Positions 7,020 through 12,430 of a DNA stretch of 12,430 nucleotides are shown one piece after another. The translations under genes and the position numbers were made by a program. Within the stretch, counting starts at the first letter, position 1; every line of letters starts with the position of its first letter. Under the pieces are notes generated by a model, which searched no databases, was not told the DNA's origin, and was given only the letters and a program-made list of their open reading frames with translations. The stretch is from an uncultured Lachnospiraceae bacterium (lineage in GTDB: Bacteria; Bacillota; Clostridia; Lachnospirales; Lachnospiraceae): assembly GCA_934343915.1 (NCBI GenBank), contig CAKRIL010000057.1, positions 1 through 12,430 on the forward strand. Direction: 5' to 3'.

Positions 7020-7048
7020 ATTATATCAAACGGTATACTCATTTTCAA
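7020..7048 (-). promoter_or_regulatory. Sigma-A-type promoter of glnA
   Basis: On the minus strand TTGAAA (7048-7043) is separated by 17 bp from a perfect TATAAT (7025-7020). Transcription should start near 7013, giving a leader of about 154 nt. A TTTGA just before the -10 and AT-rich DNA upstream strengthen the call. Confidence 0.75.
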
Positions 7049-7191
7049 TGTTTTGTTGCTTCCGCATGATAGTGCTTTACTTTGTTAATATTTGAGGCGC
7101 ATTTTTTTAAGTTTCTTCGTACCAACATTTTCATAATTAATGTATTATTAAATTTTTATAAAAATATTATTAATATAATGTGTATTATAAG

Positions 7192-7221
7192 TTGACATTC
7201 TCATCAACCGTATTGTATAGT
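7192..7221 (+). promoter_or_regulatory. Sigma-A-type promoter of the zinc-ribbon lipoprotein gene
   Basis: A perfect TTGACA (7192-7197) is followed after 18 bp by TATAGT (7216-7221), about 30 nt before the ribosome site. The preceding 100 bp (7085-7190) is very AT-rich and may act as an UP element. I see no gene in 7049-7191; it is the spacer between the two divergent promoters. Confidence 0.65.
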
Positions 7222-7258
7222 TATATCAAATAAAATACTAAAGAGGAGATTCATTCAT

Positions 7259-7456
7259 ATGAAGAAGAAAATATCATTACTTCTCATTGCAATTGCTGCG
7301 TGCCTTTCACTCACAGCCTGTGGCAAGTTCACATGCGACATCTGTGGAGAGGAGAAATCAGGAAAGAGCTACACAACTGAGCTTTTCGGCGAGAAGATTG
7401 TAATGTGCAGCGACTGCCACGACACACTCAGTGCACTCGGAAGCTTATTCAACTAA
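7259..7456 (+). CDS. Small zinc-ribbon lipoprotein, 65 aa
   Basis: Residues 1-20 are a lipoprotein signal peptide (MKKK, hydrophobic core, then LTAC), so after cleavage Cys21 would be lipid-anchored on the outer face of the membrane. The mature 45 residues are almost entirely a compact zinc-ribbon-like module: CDIC (Cys26 and Cys29), a 20-residue hairpin region, and CSDC (Cys50 and Cys53). Four cysteines in two CxxC knuckles can bind one zinc or iron, or form disulfides outside the cell. The function is unknown to me. The start has GAGGAG about 10 nt upstream. The gene is a complete single-gene unit with a good promoter before it and a strong terminator after it, transcribed divergently from glnA. 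Codon use and composition look native. Confidence 0.85.
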   Translation: MKKKISLLLIAIAACLSLTACGKFTCDICGEEKSGKSYTTELFGEKIVMCSDCHDTLSALGSLFN

Positions 7457-7475
7457 GCATGCATAAGAATTTCAG

Positions 7476-7506
7476 GTCTGTCATCCACACGATGGCAGAC
7501 TTTTTT
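7476..7506 (+). terminator. Intrinsic terminator of the zinc-ribbon lipoprotein gene
   Basis: GTCTGTCATC (7476-7485) pairs with GATGGCAGAC (7491-7500) with one G-T pair and a 5-nt loop, followed by six T. It lies 20 nt after the stop codon. Confidence 0.85.
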
Positions 7507-7508
7507 CG

Positions 7509-7537
7509 TTGACGAATATATTCTTATAATGTATAAC
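7509..7537 (+). promoter_or_regulatory. Promoter candidate of the CapA-family gene
   Basis: TTGACG (7509-7514) and TATAAC (7532-7537) are separated by 17 bp, predicting a start near 7544. This lies downstream of the ATG at 7529, which argues that translation begins at the ATG at 7574 instead. Confidence 0.5.
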
Positions 7538-7573
7538 TTGAATATATATTACCAAACACAATTAGGAGGAAAT

Positions 7574-8893
7574 ATGTCAGGAAAAAGAAATAGCAAGCCG
7601 ACTCACAGCCTGATAGCCATGTTTTTATGTCTGTGCCTTGGCATAACCACACTTGCGGGATGCAGCAGAGCTGCCTCATCGGATGGAACAATCTACCTTG
7701 AGAGCACCTCACAGACCGTCGATTCTTCCACGGGAAATAGCGAGACGGCTTCCACTGTCGAACCCGTTTCCGAGAAGACATCCACTGAGGAGACAACCGA
7801 GGTTACGGCGACAGTCGCACCCGTTAGCGTCAACCTTATCGCTGTAGGCGATATGCTTTTGCACGGCGGAATACACAACAGCGCCCTGCAGGCTGACGGA
7901 AGCTACAATTATGAGCATGTATTCGAGCACACTAAGGACAGAATAGCCGCGGCAGATATAGCAGTTGCTAATCAGGAGGTCATACTTGGTGGTGTTGAGC
8001 TCGGCGTGAGCAGCTATCCGCAGTTCAATTCACCTCAGGACTTCGGTGAGGCCTTGGTTGATGCCGGCTTTGACGTGATTCTGCACGCTAGCAACCACAC
8101 TATGGATAAGGATACCATTGCTGTCCTTAATACAATACATTTTTGGAAGGAAAAGCATCCTGATATTACATTTCTCGGTATCAACGAAAATCAGGATGAG
8201 CGCGATACAATCCGCATCGTCGAGAAGGACGGCGTTAAGATTGCCATGCTCAATTACACCTACGGTCTTAACGGCTTTTCACTCCCTTCCGACAAGCCTT
8301 ACCTCGTAAATCTGATGGATGAAGCGCATAAGCCTGAAATCGCTGAGGATCTGAAAAAAGCCCGCGAGGAAGCGGACTTCGTCATCGTGTACCCTCACTG
8401 GGGAACCGAATATGTGCTTGAGGCTACTGACGAGCAGAAGCAGTGGGCACAGTTCTTCGCCGACAATGGTGCCGACCTCATAATAGGAACACATCCGCAC
8501 GTCGTTGAACCCGTCGAGTGGATCACAGCCTCGGACGGCAGACAGACGCTCGTATATTACTCTCTAGGAAATTACATTTCCATACAGTACTACAACTACT
8601 CCATGCTCGGGGGCTTTGCCGAGGTGACAATCACAAAGGATTCCTCGGGAACCTACATATCGGACTACGACATGGATTTTCTCGTGACGCACTACACCGC
8701 GGGACGCACTGAAATGACGACCTACTTCTTAAGCGACTACACCGACGAACTCGCAAGCCGTCACGCCATACTCACCGAGCCTTACGCCGGACAGTATGCC
8801 GAGAGCTACCGCAATGTGAACCAGTGGTATCCGTTCACGGTCGACGGGCTGTGGAATCTCGCAAGGCAGATTTGCCCACAGTTTGTGGATTAA
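7574..8893 (+). CDS. CapA/PgsA-family metallophosphatase-like lipoprotein, 439 aa
   Basis: This is a membrane-anchored extracellular protein of the CapA family (poly-gamma-glutamate/capsule synthesis-associated, calcineurin-like fold); the substrate is not known. Residues 1-30 form a lipoprotein signal ending LAGC, with Cys30 lipidated. Residues 31-84 are a Ser/Thr/Glu-rich linker that would span the wall. The CapA domain begins at 86. Likely metal ligands are Asp93 and His97 in VGDMLLHGG, Asn133/Glu135 in NQE, Asn174-His175 and Asp178 in ASNHTMD, His275 in HWGTEY and His307/His309 in GTHPHV. The domain appears intact. The start at 7574 is chosen for the adjacent AGGAGG (7564-7569) and the lipobox; the ATG at 7529 has no ribosome site. 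There are no pgsB/C partner genes nearby, so involvement in capsule or polyglutamate is not supported here. It is followed 48 nt later by a GNAT gene. Confidence 0.9.
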   Translation: MSGKRNSKPTHSLIAMFLCLCLGITTLAGCSRAASSDGTIYLESTSQTVDSSTGNSETASTVEPVSEKTSTEETTEVTATVAPVSVNLIAVGDMLLHGGIHNSALQADGSYNYEHVFEHTKDRIAAADIAVANQEVILGGVELGVSSYPQFNSPQDFGEALVDAGFDVILHASNHTMDKDTIAVLNTIHFWKEKHPDITFLGINENQDERDTIRIVEKDGVKIAMLNYTYGLNGFSLPSDKPYLVNLMDEAHKPEIAEDLKKAREEADFVIVYPHWGTEYVLEATDEQKQWAQFFADNGADLIIGTHPHVVEPVEWITASDGRQTLVYYSLGNYISIQYYNYSMLGGFAEVTITKDSSGTYISDYDMDFLVTHYTAGRTEMTTYFLSDYTDELASRHAILTEPYAGQYAESYRNVNQWYPFTVDGLWNLARQICPQFVD

Positions 8894-8941
8894 GCTTATA
8901 AAAACCACAGCAATCAACGGCTGTTTTGGGGAGGTAAAATC

Positions 8942-9391
8942 ATGGAAATAAAACTATACACAAAAGACCGTATTCCTGATGTTTTGCAGTTCGAGCGTGA
9001 CCTGCGCTCGGAGGAGGACTTCTGGTACTGGGAGATTGATGAGAAGTACATTGCAAATGTGACAGCAAGCTTTGAAAATCCCGCCTTTGCCACTTCGCTC
9101 TCTCTGCTTGCTTACATGGATGGCAAAGTTGTCGGAAGAATTGACTCTACCCTTATTTGCAGTCATTTTGACGGCTCTGTCAAGGCATACTTAGATTGGA
9201 TTTGTGTAATTAAAAGCTACCGCCACAAGGGTGTTGCACAAGCCCTCATGCAGACCTTGCGAAAGGAGTTAAAAGAGCGCAAAGCCGACACTCTGATTGG
9301 GCTGATTGCCTCCAACGAGGATGCCCAGCACTTCTATCGCAGTCTTCCCGACTCTAAAATAAGGGACGAAGGCATCTGGATTAATTTATAA
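8942..9391 (+). CDS. GNAT-family N-acetyltransferase, 149 aa
   Basis: A cytoplasmic acetyl-CoA-dependent acetyltransferase of the GNAT superfamily; the acceptor is unknown. The acetyl-CoA binding motif A is visible at residues 84-106: strand YLDWICVI, then the pyrophosphate loop R94-HKG-VA with Arg94, Gly97 and Ala99, then helix ALMQTLRKEL. A C-terminal FYRSL (131-135) corresponds to the usual motif B region. The length is typical. The start ATG at 8942 has GGGGAGG about 8 nt upstream. It follows the CapA gene by 48 nt on the same strand with no convincing terminator between them (a weak CAGC/GCTG hairpin only), so co-transcription is likely. A perfect bidirectional terminator follows. Confidence 0.88.
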   Translation: MEIKLYTKDRIPDVLQFERDLRSEEDFWYWEIDEKYIANVTASFENPAFATSLSLLAYMDGKVVGRIDSTLICSHFDGSVKAYLDWICVIKSYRHKGVAQALMQTLRKELKERKADTLIGLIASNEDAQHFYRSLPDSKIRDEGIWINL

Positions 9392-9400
9392 TCATGAAAT

Positions 9401-9436
9401 AGAAAAAAGGCATGACCTAAATCATGCCTTTTTTCT
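9401..9436. terminator. Bidirectional intrinsic terminator
   Basis: A perfect 15-bp stem (9401-9415 with 9422-9436) around a 6-nt loop, with A run and T run inside the two arms so that it works in both directions. It ends the plus-strand GNAT gene and the convergent minus-strand deacetylase remnant, whose stop codon is at 9466-9468. Confidence 0.9.
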
Positions 9437-9465
9437 ATCTGAACATTCCTGCCACCCCTCGCACA

Positions 9466-10053
9466 TCACTCATCCGCAATCTGCTTTCCGGTATGATCCA
9501 TGTGATACTTTCCGGTATGTATGAGCTCCGCGACCGTCACAAAGCTGTAGCCCTGCTCCTCGAGGTTGGTTATGATACTGTCGAGCGCGTCCGCCGTGTA
9601 CTTGGCACCATTATGCATGAGAATTATTGCTCCGCTGTCAAGATTCTTATGCTGTGTGACCGTCTTTATTATTGAATCCACACCATAATCCTTCCAGTCG
9701 AGACTGTCCACGCTCCACTGTATCGTATAATATCCAAGGCTGTCAGCCACCTTCACAACGGCATCATTATAGTCCCCGTAAGGCGGACGGAACAGACACA
9801 TCTCGTATCCCATAAGCGCCTTCACCTTGTCATGCACCTCCATAAGCTCCTGCTTCTTCTGCTCATCCGTGAGCTTAGTCATGAACTTATGATTCTCGCT
9901 GTGGTTTCCGAATGCGTGCCCTGCCTCGATAATCTTCTTCACATCATCAGGATAGGTCTCAACCCAGCCTCCCGTGGCAAAAAAGGTAACCTTGACATTG
10001 TGCTTATCAAGAATATCAAGAATCTTCTGTGTGTCCTCGTTGCCCCAGGCGGA
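9466..10053 (-). pseudogene. Polysaccharide deacetylase, 5'-truncated by a mobile element
   Basis: This is the C-terminal catalytic portion of a NodB-fold carbohydrate esterase 4 protein, which removes N-acetyl groups from peptidoglycan or related glycans at the cell surface. From 10053 downward it reads SAWGNEDTQKILDIL, VKVTFFATGGW, then the metal histidines in GNHSENH, RPPYGDYND, the DSLDWKDYG block and the terminal IILMHN motif. All motifs after the first are intact. The usual first motif (a strand ending in Phe-Asp just before the AWG segment) is missing: the frame instead runs into unrelated residues and a TGA at 10078-10080. The signal or membrane anchor is missing too. The break coincides with the end of the recombinase element. 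An internal ATG at 9942 has no convincing ribosome site. The intact gene would be restored if the element were excised. Confidence 0.85.
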
Positions 10054-10055
10054 AG

Positions 10056-10238
10056 TTATTCTGATGGAAACCTTTCTTCATTTTTGTCTATAGTCTCGTC
10101 TAACAGTTCATCACATATAGAAATTGCTCTTGCAATCTCTTTCCATTCTCCTGTCTGAAGTGCTGATTCAAATGCTGTTGCCACCTCATAATTTGGAACA
10201 AATGCTTTCTTAATGTCAGCATCATATCCAAAATACAA
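10056..10238 (-). CDS. Small hypothetical protein directly behind the recombinase, 60 aa
   Basis: A 60-codon frame starts with TTG at 10238, immediately after the recombinase TAA stop (10239-10241) and in the same frame. AAGGGGA lies 9 nt before the TTG inside the recombinase 3' end, so translation by coupling is plausible. The product is acidic, predicted mostly helical, with a central EVATAFESALQTGEW segment and a C-terminal LLDETIDKNEE segment. I do not recognise the family; a recombination directionality factor or other accessory protein would fit the place but nothing in the residues shows it. Its TAA stop (10056-10058) lies at or beside the junction with the deacetylase, so the last codons may be supplied by the target gene. 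Alternatively it is the C-terminal part of a longer recombinase cut off by the TAA, reachable only by readthrough. Confidence 0.5.
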   Translation of the reverse strand: MYFGYDADIKKAFVPNYEVATAFESALQTGEWKEIARAISICDELLDETIDKNEERFPSE

Positions 10239-11828
10239 TTAATATTCCCCTTCCGGTTCATCAGAAAAATTATAGATGATTTTCACGGTATGGTTATCAT
10301 ACACATATATCATGGAAATCATTTCAACAACCAATCCCCGGTCAAGCTGTTCAATCCGCTTGTGTTTTAACAGCTTCTCAAGCCACGGATTAACCACTGT
10401 TTTCCTCTCATTCATGATTTTCTCAATAGCTTCAATCTTATTCTTTCTGAACGCTGTCTCCTTCTCATACATGTCTCTGTACCTGACATATTCATCCCTT
10501 GAAATAATGTCATCCACATAATCCTGATATGCCCGCTCCTTCCTTTTTGTAATCCTGTCTATCTCTTTTTGACAGCTTGTTATATCTCCTAATCCCCTGA
10601 TGTATTCCTCTTCAAAGTTCTCCTGCTCCTCCTCAATTATCTGATTTAGATTTTTCACAGACTGAATAACATCATTCAAATCATGAAGGACAAGCTGTTC
10701 CAATTCCTGCTCTGTTATACTGTGTATACTGCACATTTTCCTACCATAACGATTATAGCTGCCGCAGTTAAAATATGTGATTCCTTTTCGCCTGATTTTA
10801 ACCATAGCCCTTCCACAATCACCACATTTTAAAAATCCCGCAAAGCTGTGAATATCTTTACCTGCTTCTAACTGCCTGGTTCCTCGTGCCATAAGTTTCT
10901 GAGTTCTGTCCCAGGTCATCTTGTCAATTATAGCTTCATGGGTGTTCTCCACAACAATCCACTGCTCCCTTGGCAGACCGATAGCCTTAGTCTTGCACAC
11001 CTGTCTGAAGCTTCTGTTCTGAACCATGTTCCCTATATACATCTCATTTTTAAGTATCTTGTGTATGGTTGCGTATGTCCAGTATGATGTCTTATCGAGT
11101 CTGTTGCTGTTATGATAATTCAGACCGCATTTTCTCTTGTATTCTGATGGACATAAAACTCCTTCGTCATTAAGCTGTTTTGCTATGGCAAGCTGACCTA
11201 TTCCTCTATTATACAACCGGAAAATACACCTTACCACTCCCGCTGCTTCTTCATCTATTATCAGCTTATTATTATCCTCAGGGGACTTTTTATATCCGTA
11301 GCTTGTGAATGCACCTATAAATTGTCCGCTGCCCTGTTTGCTTCTGAAGGCAGAGCGCACCTTAGCTGAAATATCCCTTGGGTAAAATCCGTTGAACATA
11401 TTCTTAAAGTCAATCAACATATCATCCGAGGAATCTACATCATAGTACCTCTTATCAACGCTGTCATTAATGGATATAAAACGAACTTTTCTGCTTGGAA
11501 AATATTCCCTGACATATGAAGTGGTTCTTGGCATATCACGCCCCAGCCTTGACAGATCTTTGACAACAATACACTGTATTTTCCGCTTCTCAACATCGGC
11601 AAGCATACGTTTAAACTCCGGACGGTCAAAATTCGTACCCGTATACCCATCATCAATATAGTAATCATACACATTAAGATCCGCACTGTTTTCTATAAAC
11701 TGCGTTAGCTGTAAGCGCTGATTAGCGATGCTCAGACTCTCGGCTTTGTCACCATCCTCGCGTGATAATCTGATATAGCATGCTGTCTGCAGTCTTACCT
11801 GTTCCTTTGCCATGTTATCATTTTTCAT
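10239..11828 (-). CDS. Large serine recombinase (TnpX/TndX-like), 529 aa
   Basis: A site-specific DNA recombinase that cuts and rejoins att sites through a 5'-phosphoserine. Residues 10-155 form the resolvase domain, with nucleophile Ser22 in YIRLSREDG and the DLSRLGRD block at 91-98. Residues 175-310 form the Recombinase domain. A zinc ribbon follows, with Cys335 and Cys338 (CGDC), Cys355 and Cys366. Residues about 395-475 are a charged coiled coil, typical of large serine integrases that need a directionality factor to excise. The length is normal for the TnpX-like group and the enzyme looks active. The ATG at 11828 has GAGGT 8 nt upstream and overlaps the preceding small ORF. The gene reads toward the junction at about 10050, which implies that this recombinase carried out the insertion into the deacetylase gene. 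Confidence 0.93.
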   Translation of the reverse strand: MKNDNMAKEQVRLQTACYIRLSREDGDKAESLSIANQRLQLTQFIENSADLNVYDYYIDDGYTGTNFDRPEFKRMLADVEKRKIQCIVVKDLSRLGRDMPRTTSYVREYFPSRKVRFISINDSVDKRYYDVDSSDDMLIDFKNMFNGFYPRDISAKVRSAFRSKQGSGQFIGAFTSYGYKKSPEDNNKLIIDEEAAGVVRCIFRLYNRGIGQLAIAKQLNDEGVLCPSEYKRKCGLNYHNSNRLDKTSYWTYATIHKILKNEMYIGNMVQNRSFRQVCKTKAIGLPREQWIVVENTHEAIIDKMTWDRTQKLMARGTRQLEAGKDIHSFAGFLKCGDCGRAMVKIRRKGITYFNCGSYNRYGRKMCSIHSITEQELEQLVLHDLNDVIQSVKNLNQIIEEEQENFEEEYIRGLGDITSCQKEIDRITKRKERAYQDYVDDIISRDEYVRYRDMYEKETAFRKNKIEAIEKIMNERKTVVNPWLEKLLKHKRIEQLDRGLVVEMISMIYVYDNHTVKIIYNFSDEPEGEY

Positions 11829-11985
11829 TGTCTTTTACCTCATGGCCTGAACATTCTTTGAAGTCGTTCATGTCAGGATCCACCATTCTGATATGTATAC
11901 GAATGATTCGCCTTAACATTTCTTCAATACTGTAATCATTTCTATACTCCCTCACAGCGGTATACTTATTAAAATTCTGTGACAT
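11818..11985 (-). CDS. Small hypothetical protein overlapping the recombinase start, 55 aa
   Basis: An ATG at 11985 opens a 55-codon frame that ends with TGA at 11818-11820, overlapping the recombinase start codon by 11 nt in another frame. Such an overlap indicates translational coupling. A weak AAGGG lies about 9 nt before the start. The product is charged (basic in its first 35 residues, with EEMLRRIIRIHIR in the middle, acidic afterwards) and probably helical. I do not recognise it. Small genes in this position in recombinase operons can encode excisionase-like or regulatory proteins; that is inference only. No other gene is evident between it and the terminator at 12051-12090. Confidence 0.5.
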   Translation of the reverse strand: MSQNFNKYTAVREYRNDYSIEEMLRRIIRIHIRMVDPDMNDFKECSGHEVKDNEK

Positions 11986-12045
11986 ACTGCCCAACCCTTT
12001 TTTGTGCTTTGTACATCGTATGCTTTAAACTGAAACATATCACAT

Positions 12046-12090
12046 AAAAATAGAGCCGGCAGGCACACTTTCGCCCACCTGCCGGCTCTA
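12046..12090 (-). terminator. Strong intrinsic terminator of the gene at the right edge
   Basis: A perfect 13-bp, GC-rich stem (12051-12063 with 12078-12090) around a 14-nt loop, followed on the minus strand by TTTTT (plus-strand 12046-12050). It starts 16 nt after the stop codon of the partial gene at 12107. Confidence 0.9.
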
Positions 12091-12106
12091 TAATTCTCAC
12101 CCTATA

Positions 12107-12430
12107 CTAATACATGTCGTCAACTATTTTATTCTCTATACGGAAAATTCCATTCTTGATTGTAAATATAAGCCAGCATCCGCTATTATCTGACTGTGCA
12201 GGTGCGTTAAATACATACAATAGATTGGAGCCGCTGTATACCTCTACCCTGCCGCCACATAATGCCCATGTTCCGCTTCCCGAATACCAGTCAACAAAAT
12301 ACTCATAGTCCATACCGGAGCTTATCTCAAATGTCACTGTCTCCGGACCATAGCTTGACGTGTCATCCACATCGAGATTAGCAACAATCTCATTGTTATA
12401 ATAGCCGTCACTTCCTCCGAAGTATACATG
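12107..12430 (-). CDS. C-terminal fragment of an unrecognised, possibly extracellular protein
   Basis: The minus-strand frame is open from the window edge (12430) to TAG at 12107-12109, so only the last 107 or so residues are visible and the start is outside. The stretch is rich in Tyr, Ser, Gly and Asn and alternates in a beta-strand manner (for example GGRVEVYSGSNLLYVF, then WLIFTIKNGIFRIENKI at the end), with few Lys or Arg. That composition suits a beta-sandwich module at the end of a secreted or surface protein; I do not recognise a named family. A strong terminator follows. It is on the same strand as, and upstream of, the recombinase operon, and could be cargo of the element or host sequence. 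Confidence 0.6.
   Translation of the reverse strand, partial: HVYFGGSDGYYNNEIVANLDVDDTSSYGPETVTFEISSGMDYEYFVDWYSGSGTWALCGGRVEVYSGSNLLYVFNAPAQSDNSGCWLIFTIKNGIFRIENKIVDDMY

Larger units (their letters stand above)
10045..12430. mobile_element. Serine-recombinase integrative element (left end; right end beyond window)
   Basis: The segment begins where the deacetylase coding sequence breaks off (about 10045-10060) and carries, on the minus strand, a small ORF, a large serine recombinase and an overlapping small ORF. A recombinase gene with its 3' end facing an attachment junction is the normal arrangement for such elements. The right boundary is not in the window. Whether the gene ending at 12107 is cargo or beyond the element cannot be decided here. 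No direct repeat of the junction is visible inside the window. Confidence 0.55.

Noticed and set aside
7529..7573. Upstream start for the CapA-family gene at 7529
   Set aside because: It has no ribosome site, would push the lipoprotein signal 15 residues inward, and lies before the predicted transcription start.
8894..8941. Terminator between the CapA and GNAT genes
   Set aside because: Only a 4-5 bp CAGC/GCTG pairing with a short T stretch interrupted by the GNAT ribosome site; too weak to call.
9466..9942. A complete short deacetylase starting at the ATG at 9942
   Set aside because: Family similarity continues upstream of this ATG to about 10050, no ribosome site precedes it, and the protein would lack the first catalytic strand.

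Overview
The window looks like chromosome of a low-to-mid GC Gram-positive anaerobe, most likely a Lachnospiraceae-type Clostridia. The grounds are the DapL-route lysine gene, a class I-alpha glutamine synthetase followed by an ANTAR regulator, strong AGGAGG ribosome sites, lipobox lipoproteins and a TnpX-like large serine recombinase. I cannot name the species from sequence alone.

Left edge (1-930): debris and repeats. A decayed reading frame with an internal TAG and a 42-residue XRE-type helix-turn-helix stub lie on the minus strand. Next to them is a ~306-bp palindromic element (623-928) with two further hairpins in its centre. It has the architecture of a MITE or a structured repeat and begins directly after the stop codon of the next gene.

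Minus-strand metabolic block (929-7050), read right to left: a strong sigma-A-type promoter (7020-7048), a ~150-nt leader that can fold into a four-way junction with an embedded intrinsic terminator, glnA (6859-5528), an ANTAR antiterminator with a degenerate receiver domain (5510-4968), dapF (4893-3994), a palindromic intercistronic hairpin, dapL (3878-2664), a terminator, then a fused ABC exporter half-transporter (2554-929). glnA, the ANTAR gene, dapF and dapL are probably one transcription unit. It would link nitrogen assimilation to diaminopimelate/lysine synthesis, with the ANTAR protein a plausible regulator of its own operon through the leader.

Plus-strand block (7192-9436): a 65-residue zinc-ribbon lipoprotein with its own promoter and terminator, a CapA-family lipoprotein with its own promoter, and a GNAT acetyltransferase. 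The block ends in a perfect 15-bp bidirectional terminator.

Right part (9466-12430), minus strand: the C-terminal two-thirds of a polysaccharide deacetylase, cut off just where its first catalytic motif should be. It is joined to a mobile element carrying a 529-residue serine recombinase flanked by two very small genes, one overlapping its start and one directly behind its stop. A strong terminator then separates the C-terminal end of an unrecognised, possibly surface-located protein that runs off the window. The simplest reading is that a serine-recombinase element integrated inside the deacetylase gene; the missing 5' part of that gene should lie beyond the right edge.
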